Positions 16,339-24,081 of a DNA stretch of 36,646 nucleotides are shown here, piece by piece (position 1 is the first letter of the stretch; each line of letters begins with the position of its first letter). Location of the stretch: NCBI GenBank assembly GCA_024276655.1, contig JAJRWU010000248.1:1-36646 (forward strand), read 5' to 3'. The translations under genes and the position numbers were made by a program. A model generated the notes under the pieces. The model searched no databases, was not told where the DNA came from, and worked only from the letters and a program-made list of their open reading frames with translations. Source of the stretch: Planctomycetota bacterium. Lineage in GTDB: Bacteria; Planctomycetota; Planctomycetia; Pirellulales; Pirellulaceae.

Positions 16339-16959
16339 TCATGAAAACGATTCTTGGTCGAATTCCTTCACCGCGGCGCGCAAACGCGCCATCACGCGGC
16401 TGCGGGCGACGTACACCGCGCCGGTTGACATGTGCAGCGTTTCAGCCGCTTGGCGAATGCTGCACTCTTCCACGCAGGTGCTCCAAAAAGCCCGCCAAGT
16501 GTGTGGGTGGAATTCACTTCTTACGCGGTCCGCCGCCCAGCGAAATACTTCGCGTTTGTATTCCAGATCGAAATAGGCCGACGTCTCACTAGCGGGCGCC
16601 GGTTGTTGCGCCAGCAAGCGGTTGAAATCGGTATCGCCGACCGCTTGCGGCCGCCGCTTCTGTTTGGCCAGGAAGTTGATCATCAAATTTCTCGCGATGC
16701 GAAACAGCCAGCCGCGAAAGGCGCCGCGTTGCGGGTCGGGCGTCCAACGTTCGATGGCCCCGGCAACCGCCAGAAAAACTTCTTGCGTGAGCTCTTGGGC
16801 GTCTGCGTCTTGAAAACCGTTTCGCCGCATGAGTCGGTAGATGAGCGGCTCATAAACCGACAAAAACTCACTCCAGGCTTGGTCGTCTGGCCCGTTGCCG
16901 TCCAACCGCTTGTGCAGACGCAACAGCAAACTGGGGCGGGTTTCGGGAATTCGGTTCAT
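16339..16959 (-). CDS. ECF-type RNA polymerase sigma factor
   Basis: A 206-residue extracytoplasmic-function sigma factor that would direct RNA polymerase to a dedicated promoter set. Region 2 is clear (YEPLIYRLMRRNGFQDADAQELTQEVF and GWLFRIARNLMINFLAKQ), as is region 4 (WSTCVEECSIRQAAETLHMSTGAVYVARSRVMARL), a normal helix-turn-helix. ATG 16957-16959 has GGAG 7 nt upstream. It is the first gene of a three-gene unit, with the zf-HC2 kinase 19 bp downstream and a membrane coiled-coil protein after that. The upstream 180 bp end in a dispersed palindrome. Autoregulation is common in this class but no recognisable motif was seen. Confidence 0.92.
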   Translation of the reverse strand: MNRIPETRPSLLLRLHKRLDGNGPDDQAWSEFLSVYEPLIYRLMRRNGFQDADAQELTQEVFLAVAGAIERWTPDPQRGAFRGWLFRIARNLMINFLAKQKRRPQAVGDTDFNRLLAQQPAPASETSAYFDLEYKREVFRWAADRVRSEFHPHTWRAFWSTCVEECSIRQAAETLHMSTGAVYVARSRVMARLRAAVKEFDQESFS

Positions 16960-17077
16960 GCAGCGTCTCCGGCCAACGCCCAGAACGAGATACGACGCGA
17001 TACGCCTTGTGCGATTGTCCTACCTTATAACACAAGGCAACTGGCGAAATCTTACACGGGAGATCGTTTTTCCGCCG

Positions 17078-17110
17078 AGAAGCCCGGCTTTTTGAAAAAG
17101 CCGGGCTTCT
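17078..17110. repeat. Dispersed palindrome, copy 1
   Basis: Perfect 16-bp arms (agaagcccggcttttt and its complement) around a single g. It lies between the ECF sigma gene and the end of the hypothetical gene at 17140. The flank gaccgggaggtcg resembles that of copies 2 and 3. There is no T-run on either strand, so it is not a classic terminator. Confidence 0.9.
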
Positions 17111-17139
17111 GACCGGGAGGTCGATATTTCCACATTTCC

Positions 17140-18051
17140 CTACGATGCCGGCGTTTGCTCAAACCCCGCGTCGGCCAGCAAACGCCTTGCGTGGCAGACG
17201 CGGCCGGCCAAAATCCAGGTTCTGAAAGGCCACAGACATCTCCAGGTCATCAGAAAAGCGCCCTTGACCGTGGCCACATACACGGCGCTCGCAGCCGCCG
17301 CGCCCGGCGACTGGTAAGGATTGCCGCTGTCTGGCGCCACGGTCGCGACGACGGTGTTTCCAGCTTCCACCAAATAGCCCGCATCTTGCGCGAAGGCATA
17401 CTTTTTCGCCAAGCCGTCGGAGACAAATCTTGCCACGTCGCCTTGAAAATCCGTATCCAAAACAAACTCTTTTTGTTTCGCCGGGGCCAGCAGCGCGGTA
17501 ATCGCTCGGTGCGCCCGGCAAAGCTCCGCCGGGTGCTGGAGCCAAGGGGCGACCACGGTTATCTCACCCGGGGGCGCGGGGAAGGTTCGCGCCAAGCGAT
17601 GGTTGTGCATCGAGATATCGGTTCCGTCGGCGAATTGCGTGCTGAAACCCGTGTATTGGAAATGAAGCTTCCAATCTTCATTGTTTCTCGATACATAGAT
17701 GGCCGTTGTGTTGGCGAATACGCTTTCCTCTCGGTTTACAAAAACGCAGATGATGAGCCTCACGTTTCGGACGAGCTGCGGCAAGAGGAACACGCCGCCG
17801 TATTCAAACCCCAGCGGCTGCAAGGCTTCCGCCGTGGCGTCAAACCGGCGGCGAACCTTTTCCGCCAGCGAGGAAAGGTCGTCGAACGGTTCCACGGTTG
17901 GCGCCACTTCCACTCGTAATGTGAAAAGACCGACCAGCGGCACGCCGAATACGTACAGACAAAACACCACCGCGAATGAAACAGAAAGGTAAAACAGGAG
18001 CAGAGGAAGGTCGAAGTTGAAGTACATGTCATGTATGAAACCGTCAGGCAT
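17140..18051 (-). CDS. Hypothetical protein with N-terminal membrane helix
   Basis: A 303-residue protein that I do not recognise. One strong membrane segment follows the N-terminus (LPLLLFYLSVSFAVVFCLYVFGVPLVGLF); the rest looks like a mixed alpha/beta soluble domain with YTGFSTQF, HNHRLARTFPAPPGE and APWLQHPAELCRAH. A second weak hydrophobic stretch lies near the C-terminus (VKGAFLMTWRCLWPFRTW). The start ATG 18049-18051 has AGAGG a few nt upstream. It stands alone on the minus strand, upstream of the ECF operon but separated from it by 180 bp and a palindrome. I believe related proteins of unknown function occur in planctomycetes. Confidence 0.78.
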   Translation of the reverse strand: MPDGFIHDMYFNFDLPLLLFYLSVSFAVVFCLYVFGVPLVGLFTLRVEVAPTVEPFDDLSSLAEKVRRRFDATAEALQPLGFEYGGVFLLPQLVRNVRLIICVFVNREESVFANTTAIYVSRNNEDWKLHFQYTGFSTQFADGTDISMHNHRLARTFPAPPGEITVVAPWLQHPAELCRAHRAITALLAPAKQKEFVLDTDFQGDVARFVSDGLAKKYAFAQDAGYLVEAGNTVVATVAPDSGNPYQSPGAAAASAVYVATVKGAFLMTWRCLWPFRTWILAGRVCHARRLLADAGFEQTPAS

Positions 18052-18144
18052 GAGATCCTCTTTGAATCCAGGTGCGTTAGCATAAGGCGAGCGGCGGGGA
18101 ATAATTTACCCGCACGCAGCGGGAGTCCGTGAGTTTTTTTTAGG

Positions 18145-18162
18145 TTCCCGCCTACGCGGGAA
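18145..18162. repeat. REP-like hairpin ttcccgcctacgcgggaa
   Basis: 7-bp inverted repeat with a 4-nt loop, followed by tgacc. From memory this 'cgcgggaatgac' hairpin is a common intergenic repeat in many proteobacteria and other genomes. Confidence 0.6.
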
Positions 18163-18175
18163 TGACCGTTTGCTG

Positions 18176-18205
18176 ATTCACTCGCTTGCGCTTCGTGCTT
18201 GTATT
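18176..18205. repeat. Dispersed repeat coding NTSTKRKRV on the minus strand
   Basis: The segment from attcactcgcttgcgcttcg to cttgtatt translates on the minus strand as NTSTKRKRVN, a string I remember from many spurious planctomycete proteins. It is likely a dispersed intergenic repeat. Confidence 0.5.
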
Positions 18206-18837
18206 AGGCGACTTCTCATCTGCCGCTCGCCTACATGCACCGACCCGCCGGTCGCGTTTCGGAAAAACACTGTGTTTGAGGCGTGTTGTTGACCGGCAAA
18301 ATCCGGGAAAACGATTTGTTTTTCCCAAGACTTGCAATAGTGTTCATTTGTATATATACTGACAGGCCGCCGCTGTGGGTTTTAGCCCTCGGCCGCGCTG
18401 CGGAAATGATTCTAGCGTGTGATCCCGATTCGGCAGGAGCCGGCCGCGGTCGTCTGGCGAACAGACGAACAGCCCTTGGAGCCCAGGCTCCTTGATTCTT
18501 TGTCCACCATCGGCGGGTGGCGTTCCAAATTGCTCAAACGATTTGAAATATAGCCATGATGACGCCCGCGAAGCATTGCCTTCAATGGTGGTGTTTATTG
18601 TGGCTGATTGGCGTGTCCTGAAAACAACCTCACGCATCGGGAAGGGGAGCCACGATGGCGCTCTGTTTATATTTCGCACCGTTGCCAATGGCCCCTTCAA
18701 AGGCAAGCCGAAGGCGACTGTGTTTCGCGCCAGCGCATACCGACAAGACGGAAAAACGCAGTCGCTTTCGGTCTGCCTGGCAACGAAAAATGACGCTATT
18801 TTCAACAGCCCGCGGCGATTGCCAGAGGCGGCGGCGA

Positions 18838-19125
18838 TCAGGAATTGTCGACGTCGAATTTGCGTTTCGCGGTTTCCGCCAACAAGATCCGCCGATAGGC
18901 GGCGGCCCAATCCGCGTATGCATCGATCACTCGATGCAGAGTGCGGGCGGCTGCGCCGCTGAATTCGCGCCGGGCCAGTCCTTGCAACAGGCTTTCATCC
19001 ACTTCGGGCGCCAGGCTGGCGTCGCGATGCTGCGGCAGCGTCAAGGCCTCCGCCAACGCATGCACTCTTTCGTCTTCCAGAGGCGGCTGCTCGGCGGGTT
19101 GGGCGTTCCGTGGAGGTTGCGACAT
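18838..19125 (-). CDS. Small hypothetical protein
   Basis: A 95-residue protein with a Pro-rich start and two predicted helices (DERVHALAEALTLPQ; AAARTLHRVIDAYADWAAAYRRILLAET). There is no signal peptide or membrane segment. It is transcribed away from the sigma factor at 19364 with a 238-bp shared spacer. The ribosome-binding site is weak. It might be a regulator or partner of that sigma factor, but nothing in the sequence shows this. Confidence 0.6.
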   Translation of the reverse strand: MSQPPRNAQPAEQPPLEDERVHALAEALTLPQHRDASLAPEVDESLLQGLARREFSGAAARTLHRVIDAYADWAAAYRRILLAETAKRKFDVDNS

Positions 19126-19363
19126 CTTTGTTCGTCCAAGCCAGATGACATTGTTGATAACGACTTTAGTTTCACTCGCGTTGGAATAAATTGCAAGACC
19201 GCTCGGGGGGGCGCCGGAAAATCAGCATGTTAGTAATCTGTGATATAGCTCGTGATTGCGCCGACGCACTGCCGCCGCCAATGGCCATGCATGCCGCGCG
19301 GCGCAATGTTTGCAGTTCCTCTCCTTCTTACGCAATGGTCGTCCACCGCAAGCAAGGAGCGAG

Positions 19364-20014
19364 ATGACATTGACAAAAAACGATAGCGCTTTGGCCTTCC
19401 GCACTCCCGCCGCTGGCGCCGATTGGCGAGACCTGCGACGAAAGTTTCTGCGGACCATACGGCATGAAGGCGATGCGCCGAACTACCGCCGTCGCTGGGC
19501 GATGTTCGTCGACCACCCTTGGTACCAACGGGAATTGCGGCGCATTGCCGCATATTTGGTGCGTCGCGACGCCAGATTGGCCGCTTGGGAGGAAGATATC
19601 GCCCAAGACGCCATGTTGTTGCTGGCTCGGAAGTTGGAGCGTCTGCCGGATTTGAATTACGACTTCCGGCGGACGGAACGTTCCTTTCCCGGCTGGCTGG
19701 GAACGATCATCACGAACGACTGCCGGCAGGCGGCGCGGCGTTTGCGGCGGGCCTGCCTTGTCAATTCCGACCTAACGCCGCTCTTGATCGCGCCCGACGC
19801 GCAGGCGCGGTCCGACGCCAGGTTGGATGTCCTCGCCGCTATTGAAGATTTGCAAGAGCCCTTTCGCACCGTCGTGGCGTTGCATATGCAGAGCGTGCCG
19901 GTGGAGGAGATCGCGCGTTCGATTTCCACCAGCCGAACCAACGCCTATCGCCTCTTGCAGAACGCCCGCCGGCAACTGCGCCGCCGGCTGCCAGATCATA
20001 CGGCGCATGGTTAG
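19364..20014 (+). CDS. Divergent sigma-70-family (ECF-like) sigma factor
   Basis: About 216 residues. Region 2 is recognisable as ELRRIAAYLVRRDARLAAWEEDIAQDAMLLLARKL and FPGWLGTIITNDCRQAARRL; region 4 as DLQEPFRTVVALHMQSVPVEEIARSISTSRTNAYRLLQNARRQLRRRL. An unusual N-terminal extension (about 45 residues, RDLRRKFLRTIRHEGDAPNYRRRWAMFVDHPWY) precedes it. ATG 19364 is chosen because AAGGAG sits five bases upstream; the frame is open to 19256 without a better start. There is no kinase or anti-sigma gene downstream, and dispersed palindrome copy 2 follows after about 35 bp. Its nearest neighbour is the divergent 95-residue protein. Confidence 0.85.
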   Translation: MTLTKNDSALAFRTPAAGADWRDLRRKFLRTIRHEGDAPNYRRRWAMFVDHPWYQRELRRIAAYLVRRDARLAAWEEDIAQDAMLLLARKLERLPDLNYDFRRTERSFPGWLGTIITNDCRQAARRLRRACLVNSDLTPLLIAPDAQARSDARLDVLAAIEDLQEPFRTVVALHMQSVPVEEIARSISTSRTNAYRLLQNARRQLRRRLPDHTAHG

Positions 20015-20050
20015 AAGGTGTGGAAGAATTAAATCCTGAGTGGACGTTCG

Positions 20051-20083
20051 AGAAGCCCGGCTTTTGGAAAAAGCCGGGCTTCT
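20051..20083. repeat. Dispersed palindrome, copy 2
   Basis: Arms agaagcccggctttt and aaaagccgggcttct around the centre gga, nearly identical to copies 1 and 3. It lies between the ends of the convergent sigma gene (20014) and the small gene at 20226. The right flank gaaccgggaagtcgtttttc is shared with copy 1 in part. Confidence 0.9.
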
Positions 20084-20225
20084 GAACCGGGAAGTCGTTT
20101 TTCCACGCATTGTTAGGCCGCTGGTGCGTATGCTTGTTGGAGCGTGCGCTTCGGCGTGCTTCGGCTGGAAATCCCGGCGGGAAAACACGCTGGAACGCAC
20201 ACACCCACAAGCCGCGCGTGAAACG

Positions 20226-20558
20226 CTATTTGGGTTCGCCGTGTAGATTCAAATCGTTTTCCAAGCGGGCGATCGCGACCATCAACTGATTCCACTCCGT
20301 CACGACTTCGAAGGTGTCGAGAACGGCGCCGTCCGATCTGCCGAAGCCGCGTTCATTGATGCGCAGCGTGTCGCCCAACACCATGCCTCCGCTGGCGGAG
20401 AGGCCATCTGATTTCAATTCAGGACTTTGGCCCTCTTCGTCGTCGAGCGGCAACACTTGTTGCATCGCCCGGTGAACCGACCAAAGCGCCGCTCTTTGCA
20501 CGTCGTCGGCAATGACCACCAACTGCAACGTACCCGATTCCACATAAAATTTAGCCAT
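20226..20558 (-). CDS. Small conserved protein, paralogue of the upstream gene
   Basis: A 110-residue protein of unknown function. ATG 20556-20558 has a strong GGGAGG ribosome-binding site. It begins AKFYVESGTLQLVVIADDVQ and shares the pattern Y-V-x-x-G-x-L-x-x-x-x-x-x-x-D-x-x-x-A-A with the 96-residue protein encoded just upstream (TEYSVQCGSLKVTILSEDPYNAA). Later it has GDTLRINERGFGRSDG and a C-terminal helix. It is cytosolic by appearance. The two genes are on the same strand about 75 bp apart and probably cotranscribed. I recall similar small proteins in planctomycetes. Confidence 0.82.
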   Translation of the reverse strand: MAKFYVESGTLQLVVIADDVQRAALWSVHRAMQQVLPLDDEEGQSPELKSDGLSASGGMVLGDTLRINERGFGRSDGAVLDTFEVVTEWNQLMVAIARLENDLNLHGEPK

Positions 20559-20632
20559 GACTGATACCTCCCGAATGTGATGTATTGATGAGAGCAAGTG
20601 AATGGCGCCGGTCAATCCGTTGCGCCGGTTCT

Positions 20633-20923
20633 TCAATTGCGATTGGGGTCGAAACCGCCCAAGACCTGGCGCCAGGCTTGTTCGGGCGTCTCGCCTTGCA
20701 AACGGGCTAGGAGGTCGAACGTGGCGAAGCGTTCAGGGCGAAAAGAATCGGCATCGCGTTGTTCGACGGAAACCGATTCGGCCAGCGGACCACGCAGCGA
20801 CTCTTCCCGTCGCCGCGACTCTTTCGCGCTCCAGCGCGCCACCGATTCGATCGCCGCGTTGTAGGGGTCTTCAGAAAGAATAGTGACCTTCAACGAACCG
20901 CACTGCACTGAATACTCCGTCAT
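20633..20923 (-). CDS. Small conserved protein, paralogue of the downstream gene
   Basis: A 96-residue protein. It starts TEYSVQCGSLKVTILSEDP followed by YNAAIESVARW, matching the start of the following gene, then becomes charged (ESRRREESLRG) and ends with LQGETPEQAWRQVLGGFDPN. ATG 20921-20923 is preceded by GGAAGGA. No domain is recognised. The N-terminal beta-hairpin-like half is shared by the pair while the C-terminal halves differ, which suggests an old duplication with divergence. Confidence 0.82.
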   Translation of the reverse strand: MTEYSVQCGSLKVTILSEDPYNAAIESVARWSAKESRRREESLRGPLAESVSVEQRDADSFRPERFATFDLLARLQGETPEQAWRQVLGGFDPNRN

Positions 20924-21210
20924 GACTTCGTTCCTTCCGTGTCGTGTATGAACTTTTGAGCAAGCCGATTCGCTCCCTCGCTGTACATACGTATCGCAGC
21001 AGCAACGACACCTTAGGTCCCTGGCGCCGAAATTTTTCGAAATTCCCTATCGAGCAACTGCTAGCAGTTTGTTGGCAGCCGCGTGGGCTGTATTTACGAT
21101 ACGCTCCGCCCGCCGCCTTGGTTCATTCGATCCATTCGTCAAAGTTTGCCGGACCGCTCCCTGTTTTGCCCGGTTGTTTATACATAAGCATCGAGCGGAA
21201 AATTAGTGTC

Positions 21211-21275
21211 GTAGCCATGCTCGCCAGAGCGTGGGATGGTTCACCGCTCACCCACCGTCTGGCGACGATGGCTAC
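21211..21275. repeat. Imperfect 25-bp inverted repeat (gtagccat type)
   Basis: gtagccatgctcgccagagc at 21211 onward pairs with the reverse complement of 21251-21275, with only two dinucleotide differences (gc against cg). The direct string atcgagcgg occurs on both sides of it. From memory, 'gtagccatgctcgccag' is a recurrent intergenic palindrome in planctomycetes. Confidence 0.7.
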
Positions 21276-21319
21276 ACAAATGCGACCGTTATTTATCGAG
21301 CGGTGCTAAGTTCCCTCTT

Positions 21320-21382
21320 GGGCGGCTTTTGCGCCAGAGAAATCGTGTGGGCACACAAGATTTCATTCTCGCAAGCCGCCCC
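21320..21382. repeat. Long imperfect hairpin downstream of the NtrC-type gene
   Basis: gggcggctt...gaaatc...gtgtgg pairs with the segment cacacaagatttcattctcg followed by caagccgcccc, with small bulges, giving a roughly 60-nt stem-loop. It lies 75-135 bp beyond the end of the minus-strand regulator gene and could act as a 3' structure, but there is no T-run on that strand. Confidence 0.5.
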
Positions 21383-21455
21383 TTTTCGTAGCTAGATCAA
21401 CTTCCGAAAAGCGCGAAACTGGAAGCAAGACCCATCGCCAGGACAATAAGATCCC

Positions 21456-22847
21456 TTACGAAACGGGCGCCGCGCCGGCAGGGAATTCTGATTCCAATCC
21501 CAGGCGTTTCATCTTTTTGTAGAGCGTGGTCCGATTGATGCCCAAAGCCAGGGCGGTGGCGTTTCGGTTCCAATCGTGGGCGCGCAACACTTCCAGAATG
21601 ATCTGGCGTTCGGGTCCCGATAGCGCCTCTTTTAATGTGGCGCCCGTTACCGGCCGCGCGACCGGCGCAACGCCGGCGTCGAGCGAACCGGGCAAGTCTT
21701 GGGGGACGACTTTGGGGCCATGCCCCAGCAACACGGCGCGTTCCACGACGTTCTGCAGTTCGCGCACATTGCCGGGCCAGGCATGGCGTTGCATGACCGC
21801 CATGGCTTCATCGCTGAAACCTTCAACGTTCTTACCCGTATCGGCGCAGATGCTCCGCAGAAAGTGCTCGGCCAACAAGGGAATATCGGAGATTCGCTCC
21901 CGAATCGAGGGCAACTCAAGGTTGATCACATTGATTCGGTAGTACAGGTCTTGGCGAAAGGATCCGTTCGCGACCGACTGTTCGAGGTTTTCGTTGGTGG
22001 CCAAAATCACGCGGGTGTCGACATGATGCGTTTCCGTTCCGCCCACCTGCTCGAACTCAAGCTCCTGCAAGACTCGCAACATTTTCACCTGCATGGCGGG
22101 CGAGGCGGTGCCGATTTCATCGAGAAAGATCGTGCCGCCGTCGGCTTGCTTGAACTTGCCGATTTTGTTTCCGGTCGCGCCGGTAAAGGCGCCCGCGACG
22201 TGCCCAAACAGTTCGCTTTCCAGCAGATTTTCCGGCAGCGCGCCGCAGGCAATTTCTACAAAGGGCATGTCCCGACGGCCGCTGCGGCGATGGATCGCAC
22301 GCGCGATCAACGACTTCCCCGTACCGCTTTCGCCCGTGATCAGCACCGTTGTTTTGGTATCGGCGATGCGGTCGATCATGTCGAACACTTGCTGCATTTT
22401 GCGGTCGTGTCCGATGATGTTGTCCATGCCGAATCGCATATCCAACTGCACTTTGAGCTGTGTGTTTTCCTCCAACACTTTTTGCTGCGAGATCGCGCGA
22501 TCGATGGCCATTTCCAACTCTTCGTCGATCAGCGGCTTGGTCAATAAATCGAACGCGCCGGATCGAATCGCTTCGACGCTCATTTCCACCGTGGCGTAGC
22601 CGGTGATCAGAATGACCATCAATTCCGGATAGTGCTGGCGGCAATAGTTCAGAATTTCAAAGCCGTCGCCCTCGCGCAGACGCACATCGACCAAGGCCAC
22701 GTCGTACTTTTCGCGGTTGATCTGCTCGATAGCGCGAGGCTGCGAATCGGCCACGTCGACCTGATAGTCTTGCTCGCGCAGCCATTGGGCCATGCAATCG
22801 AGCAGGTGATTGTCGTCGTCGACCAATAACAGCGAGGCTCGACTCAT
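21456..22847 (-). CDS. NtrC-family sigma-54 response regulator
   Basis: A 463-residue three-domain activator. The receiver domain (residues 5-120) has the acidic pair in LLVDDDNHLL, phospho-accepting Asp54 (VALVDVRL), the ILITGYA switch Thr, and the Lys in LTKPL. The AAA+ domain follows with Walker A GESGTGKS, GAFTGATGNKIG, Walker B GGTIFLDEIG and WPGNVRELQNVVERAVLLG. The C-terminal Fis-type helix-turn-helix is NRNATALALGINRTTLYKKMKRLGLES. ATG 22845-22847 is chosen for its GTGGAG ribosome-binding site; the open frame further upstream runs through a dispersed palindrome. No histidine kinase is adjacent, so the partner is elsewhere, possibly the soluble kinase at 1614. It is divergent from the NarL-type gene with a 534-bp spacer. 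Confidence 0.95.
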   Translation of the reverse strand: MSRASLLLVDDDNHLLDCMAQWLREQDYQVDVADSQPRAIEQINREKYDVALVDVRLREGDGFEILNYCRQHYPELMVILITGYATVEMSVEAIRSGAFDLLTKPLIDEELEMAIDRAISQQKVLEENTQLKVQLDMRFGMDNIIGHDRKMQQVFDMIDRIADTKTTVLITGESGTGKSLIARAIHRRSGRRDMPFVEIACGALPENLLESELFGHVAGAFTGATGNKIGKFKQADGGTIFLDEIGTASPAMQVKMLRVLQELEFEQVGGTETHHVDTRVILATNENLEQSVANGSFRQDLYYRINVINLELPSIRERISDIPLLAEHFLRSICADTGKNVEGFSDEAMAVMQRHAWPGNVRELQNVVERAVLLGHGPKVVPQDLPGSLDAGVAPVARPVTGATLKEALSGPERQIILEVLRAHDWNRNATALALGINRTTLYKKMKRLGLESEFPAGAAPVS

Positions 22848-22908
22848 TGCAACTCCACTCTCAAATACCGAGTTTGGCGAATTCCGTGTTGGAAAAATTA
22901 TGCGTTTG

Positions 22909-22941
22909 AGAAGCCCGGCTTTTTGAAAAAGCCGGGCTTCT
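22909..22941. repeat. Dispersed palindrome, copy 3
   Basis: Identical to copy 1 over the full 33-bp hairpin. It lies in the promoter/leader region of the NtrC-type gene. The flank tgaaccggg is shared with copy 2. Confidence 0.9.
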
Positions 22942-23302
22942 GAACCGGGCCGTGGACTTTTCATGCTTGCCAACCGCAAGTCCAAGCAATGCGGCCAAGC
23001 TGAAGAGCGCGGCTGGGAACGATGTTACCGTCGTTTTGTCGCAAAATAGGTACGTCATGCGCGGCGAGACGTCAACGTGCATGTTTCCGGCAACACGACA
23101 ATGTGTTTAAACGCCCCTCATAATGCGTATAAACGTTTTTTATCGTGGGGTAAGACCGCAATTCACCGTTCGTGCCGCGCCGCGCTCTAGCCCCGGCCGG
23201 GGCGGTTGGATAATATGAAAGGAAGGGAGAATGCCGCGTTTCTGGAATAACCTGAAACGCCGTCCGAACGCATACTGCCGAGTCATGTATTCTTATCAGT
23301 CT

Positions 23303-23335
23303 GTTGCACCGCTTTATCATCTCTGGCGGTGCAAC
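23303..23335. promoter_or_regulatory. Perfect 10-bp inverted repeat in the leader of the NarL-type gene
   Basis: gttgcaccgc (23303-23312) and gcggtgcaac (23326-23335) with a 13-nt loop, ending 46 nt before the start codon. It may be an operator for a dimeric regulator or an mRNA hairpin; the sequence alone does not decide. Confidence 0.5.
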
Positions 23336-23381
23336 GCCCTATCACGCGGAGGCGCTGGCCGTGGAAGCCGGAGAAACTACT

Positions 23382-24011
23382 ATGAGCATCAAGCTTCTTG
23401 TCGTTGACGACCATCAGGTGGTGCGCACCGGTTTGGCGAGCCTCTTGCAAGATTCCGATATCACGATCGTGGCCGAGGCCGCCAGCGGCGAAGAAGCGAT
23501 CGAAGCCACGCGCGAACATGCGCCCGATGTTATTCTGATGGATATTCGCATGCCCGGTCGCGATGGCTTGGCCGCCTTGGAAACGATTCGCAAGGAATCG
23601 CCCAATGCGCGGGTCGTGATGCTTTCCACCTACGACAACCCCACCTACGTTGCACGTTCGGTCGCCTTGGGCGCCTCCGACTACGTGCTCAAGGGATCGC
23701 CTCGTGAAACACTCGTCACGGCTATCCGAAACGCCGCCGCCGGCGATGCGCCGGCAGACGATAGCGTGCTCAATCGGATCAAGGGCGCGATGGCCAAACG
23801 CGGAGACCGCAGCGACGACATTCCGCTCACCAACCGCGAACTTCAAGTATTGCGGCACGTGGCTCTGGGGCTGAGCAACCGCGAAATTGGCAATTCACTC
23901 GGCATCAGTATTGAAACGGTCAAGGAACACGTGCAGAATATTTTGCGAAAAATCAGCGTGACCGACCGCACCCAAGCCGCCGTATGGGCCGTGAAACGAA
24001 GTTTGGTGTAG
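23382..24011 (+). CDS. NarL/FixJ-family response regulator
   Basis: A 209-residue DNA-binding response regulator. The receiver (residues 3-120) has the acidic pair in LLVVDDHQVV, phospho-acceptor Asp54 (VILMDIRMPGRDG), the switch Ser in VVMLSTYDN and Lys in YVLKGSP. The LuxR-type helix-turn-helix at about 147-205 reads LTNRELQVLRHVALGLSNREIGNSLGISIETVKEHVQNILRKI. ATG 23382 is chosen because GGAG precedes it by about 8 nt and the receiver begins at once; an upstream open extension is not receiver-like. No kinase gene is adjacent. It is followed 70 bp later by coaB on the same strand. Confidence 0.95.
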   Translation: MSIKLLVVDDHQVVRTGLASLLQDSDITIVAEAASGEEAIEATREHAPDVILMDIRMPGRDGLAALETIRKESPNARVVMLSTYDNPTYVARSVALGASDYVLKGSPRETLVTAIRNAAAGDAPADDSVLNRIKGAMAKRGDRSDDIPLTNRELQVLRHVALGLSNREIGNSLGISIETVKEHVQNILRKISVTDRTQAAVWAVKRSLV

Positions 24012-24081
24012 GCCGATACTTCGCGCATTCCCCAATCAGCCGTGCAACGGCAAGGCTGCCGCACCACTTGCATGACAACCG

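Larger units (their letters stand above)
18052..18837. other. Long intergenic region with repeats, no supported gene
   Basis: About 786 bp. Two repeats are recognisable at its left end (18145-18162 and 18176-18205). Open frames exist on both strands between 18344 and 18962, but none shows a ribosome-binding site, a known domain or the amino-acid bias of the neighbours, so I annotate none. Confidence 0.5.
20924..21455. other. Intergenic region with two large inverted repeats
   Basis: About 530 bp, no supported gene. It contains an imperfect 25-bp inverted repeat (21211-21275) and a long imperfect hairpin (21320-21382). It also contains the leader and presumably the promoter of the small paralogue pair, though no clear -35/-10 was found. 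Confidence 0.5.
22848..23381. other. Divergent regulatory spacer between the two response regulators
   Basis: 534 bp that must hold promoters for both regulators. It contains dispersed palindrome copy 3 (22909-22941), 62 bp upstream of the NtrC-type start, and a perfect 10-bp inverted repeat (23303-23335) upstream of the NarL-type start. No gene is supported. Confidence 0.6.

Noticed and set aside
12897-18096. Shared string gcataaggcgagcggcgg at 12897 and 18079
   Set aside because: A short GC-rich match without inverted structure or longer flanking identity; possibly a repeat fragment only.
18344-18962. Open frames of 150-190 codons on both strands in the gap between 18052 and 18838
   Set aside because: No ribosome-binding site, no domain, and overlapping frames on both strands; kept as intergenic.
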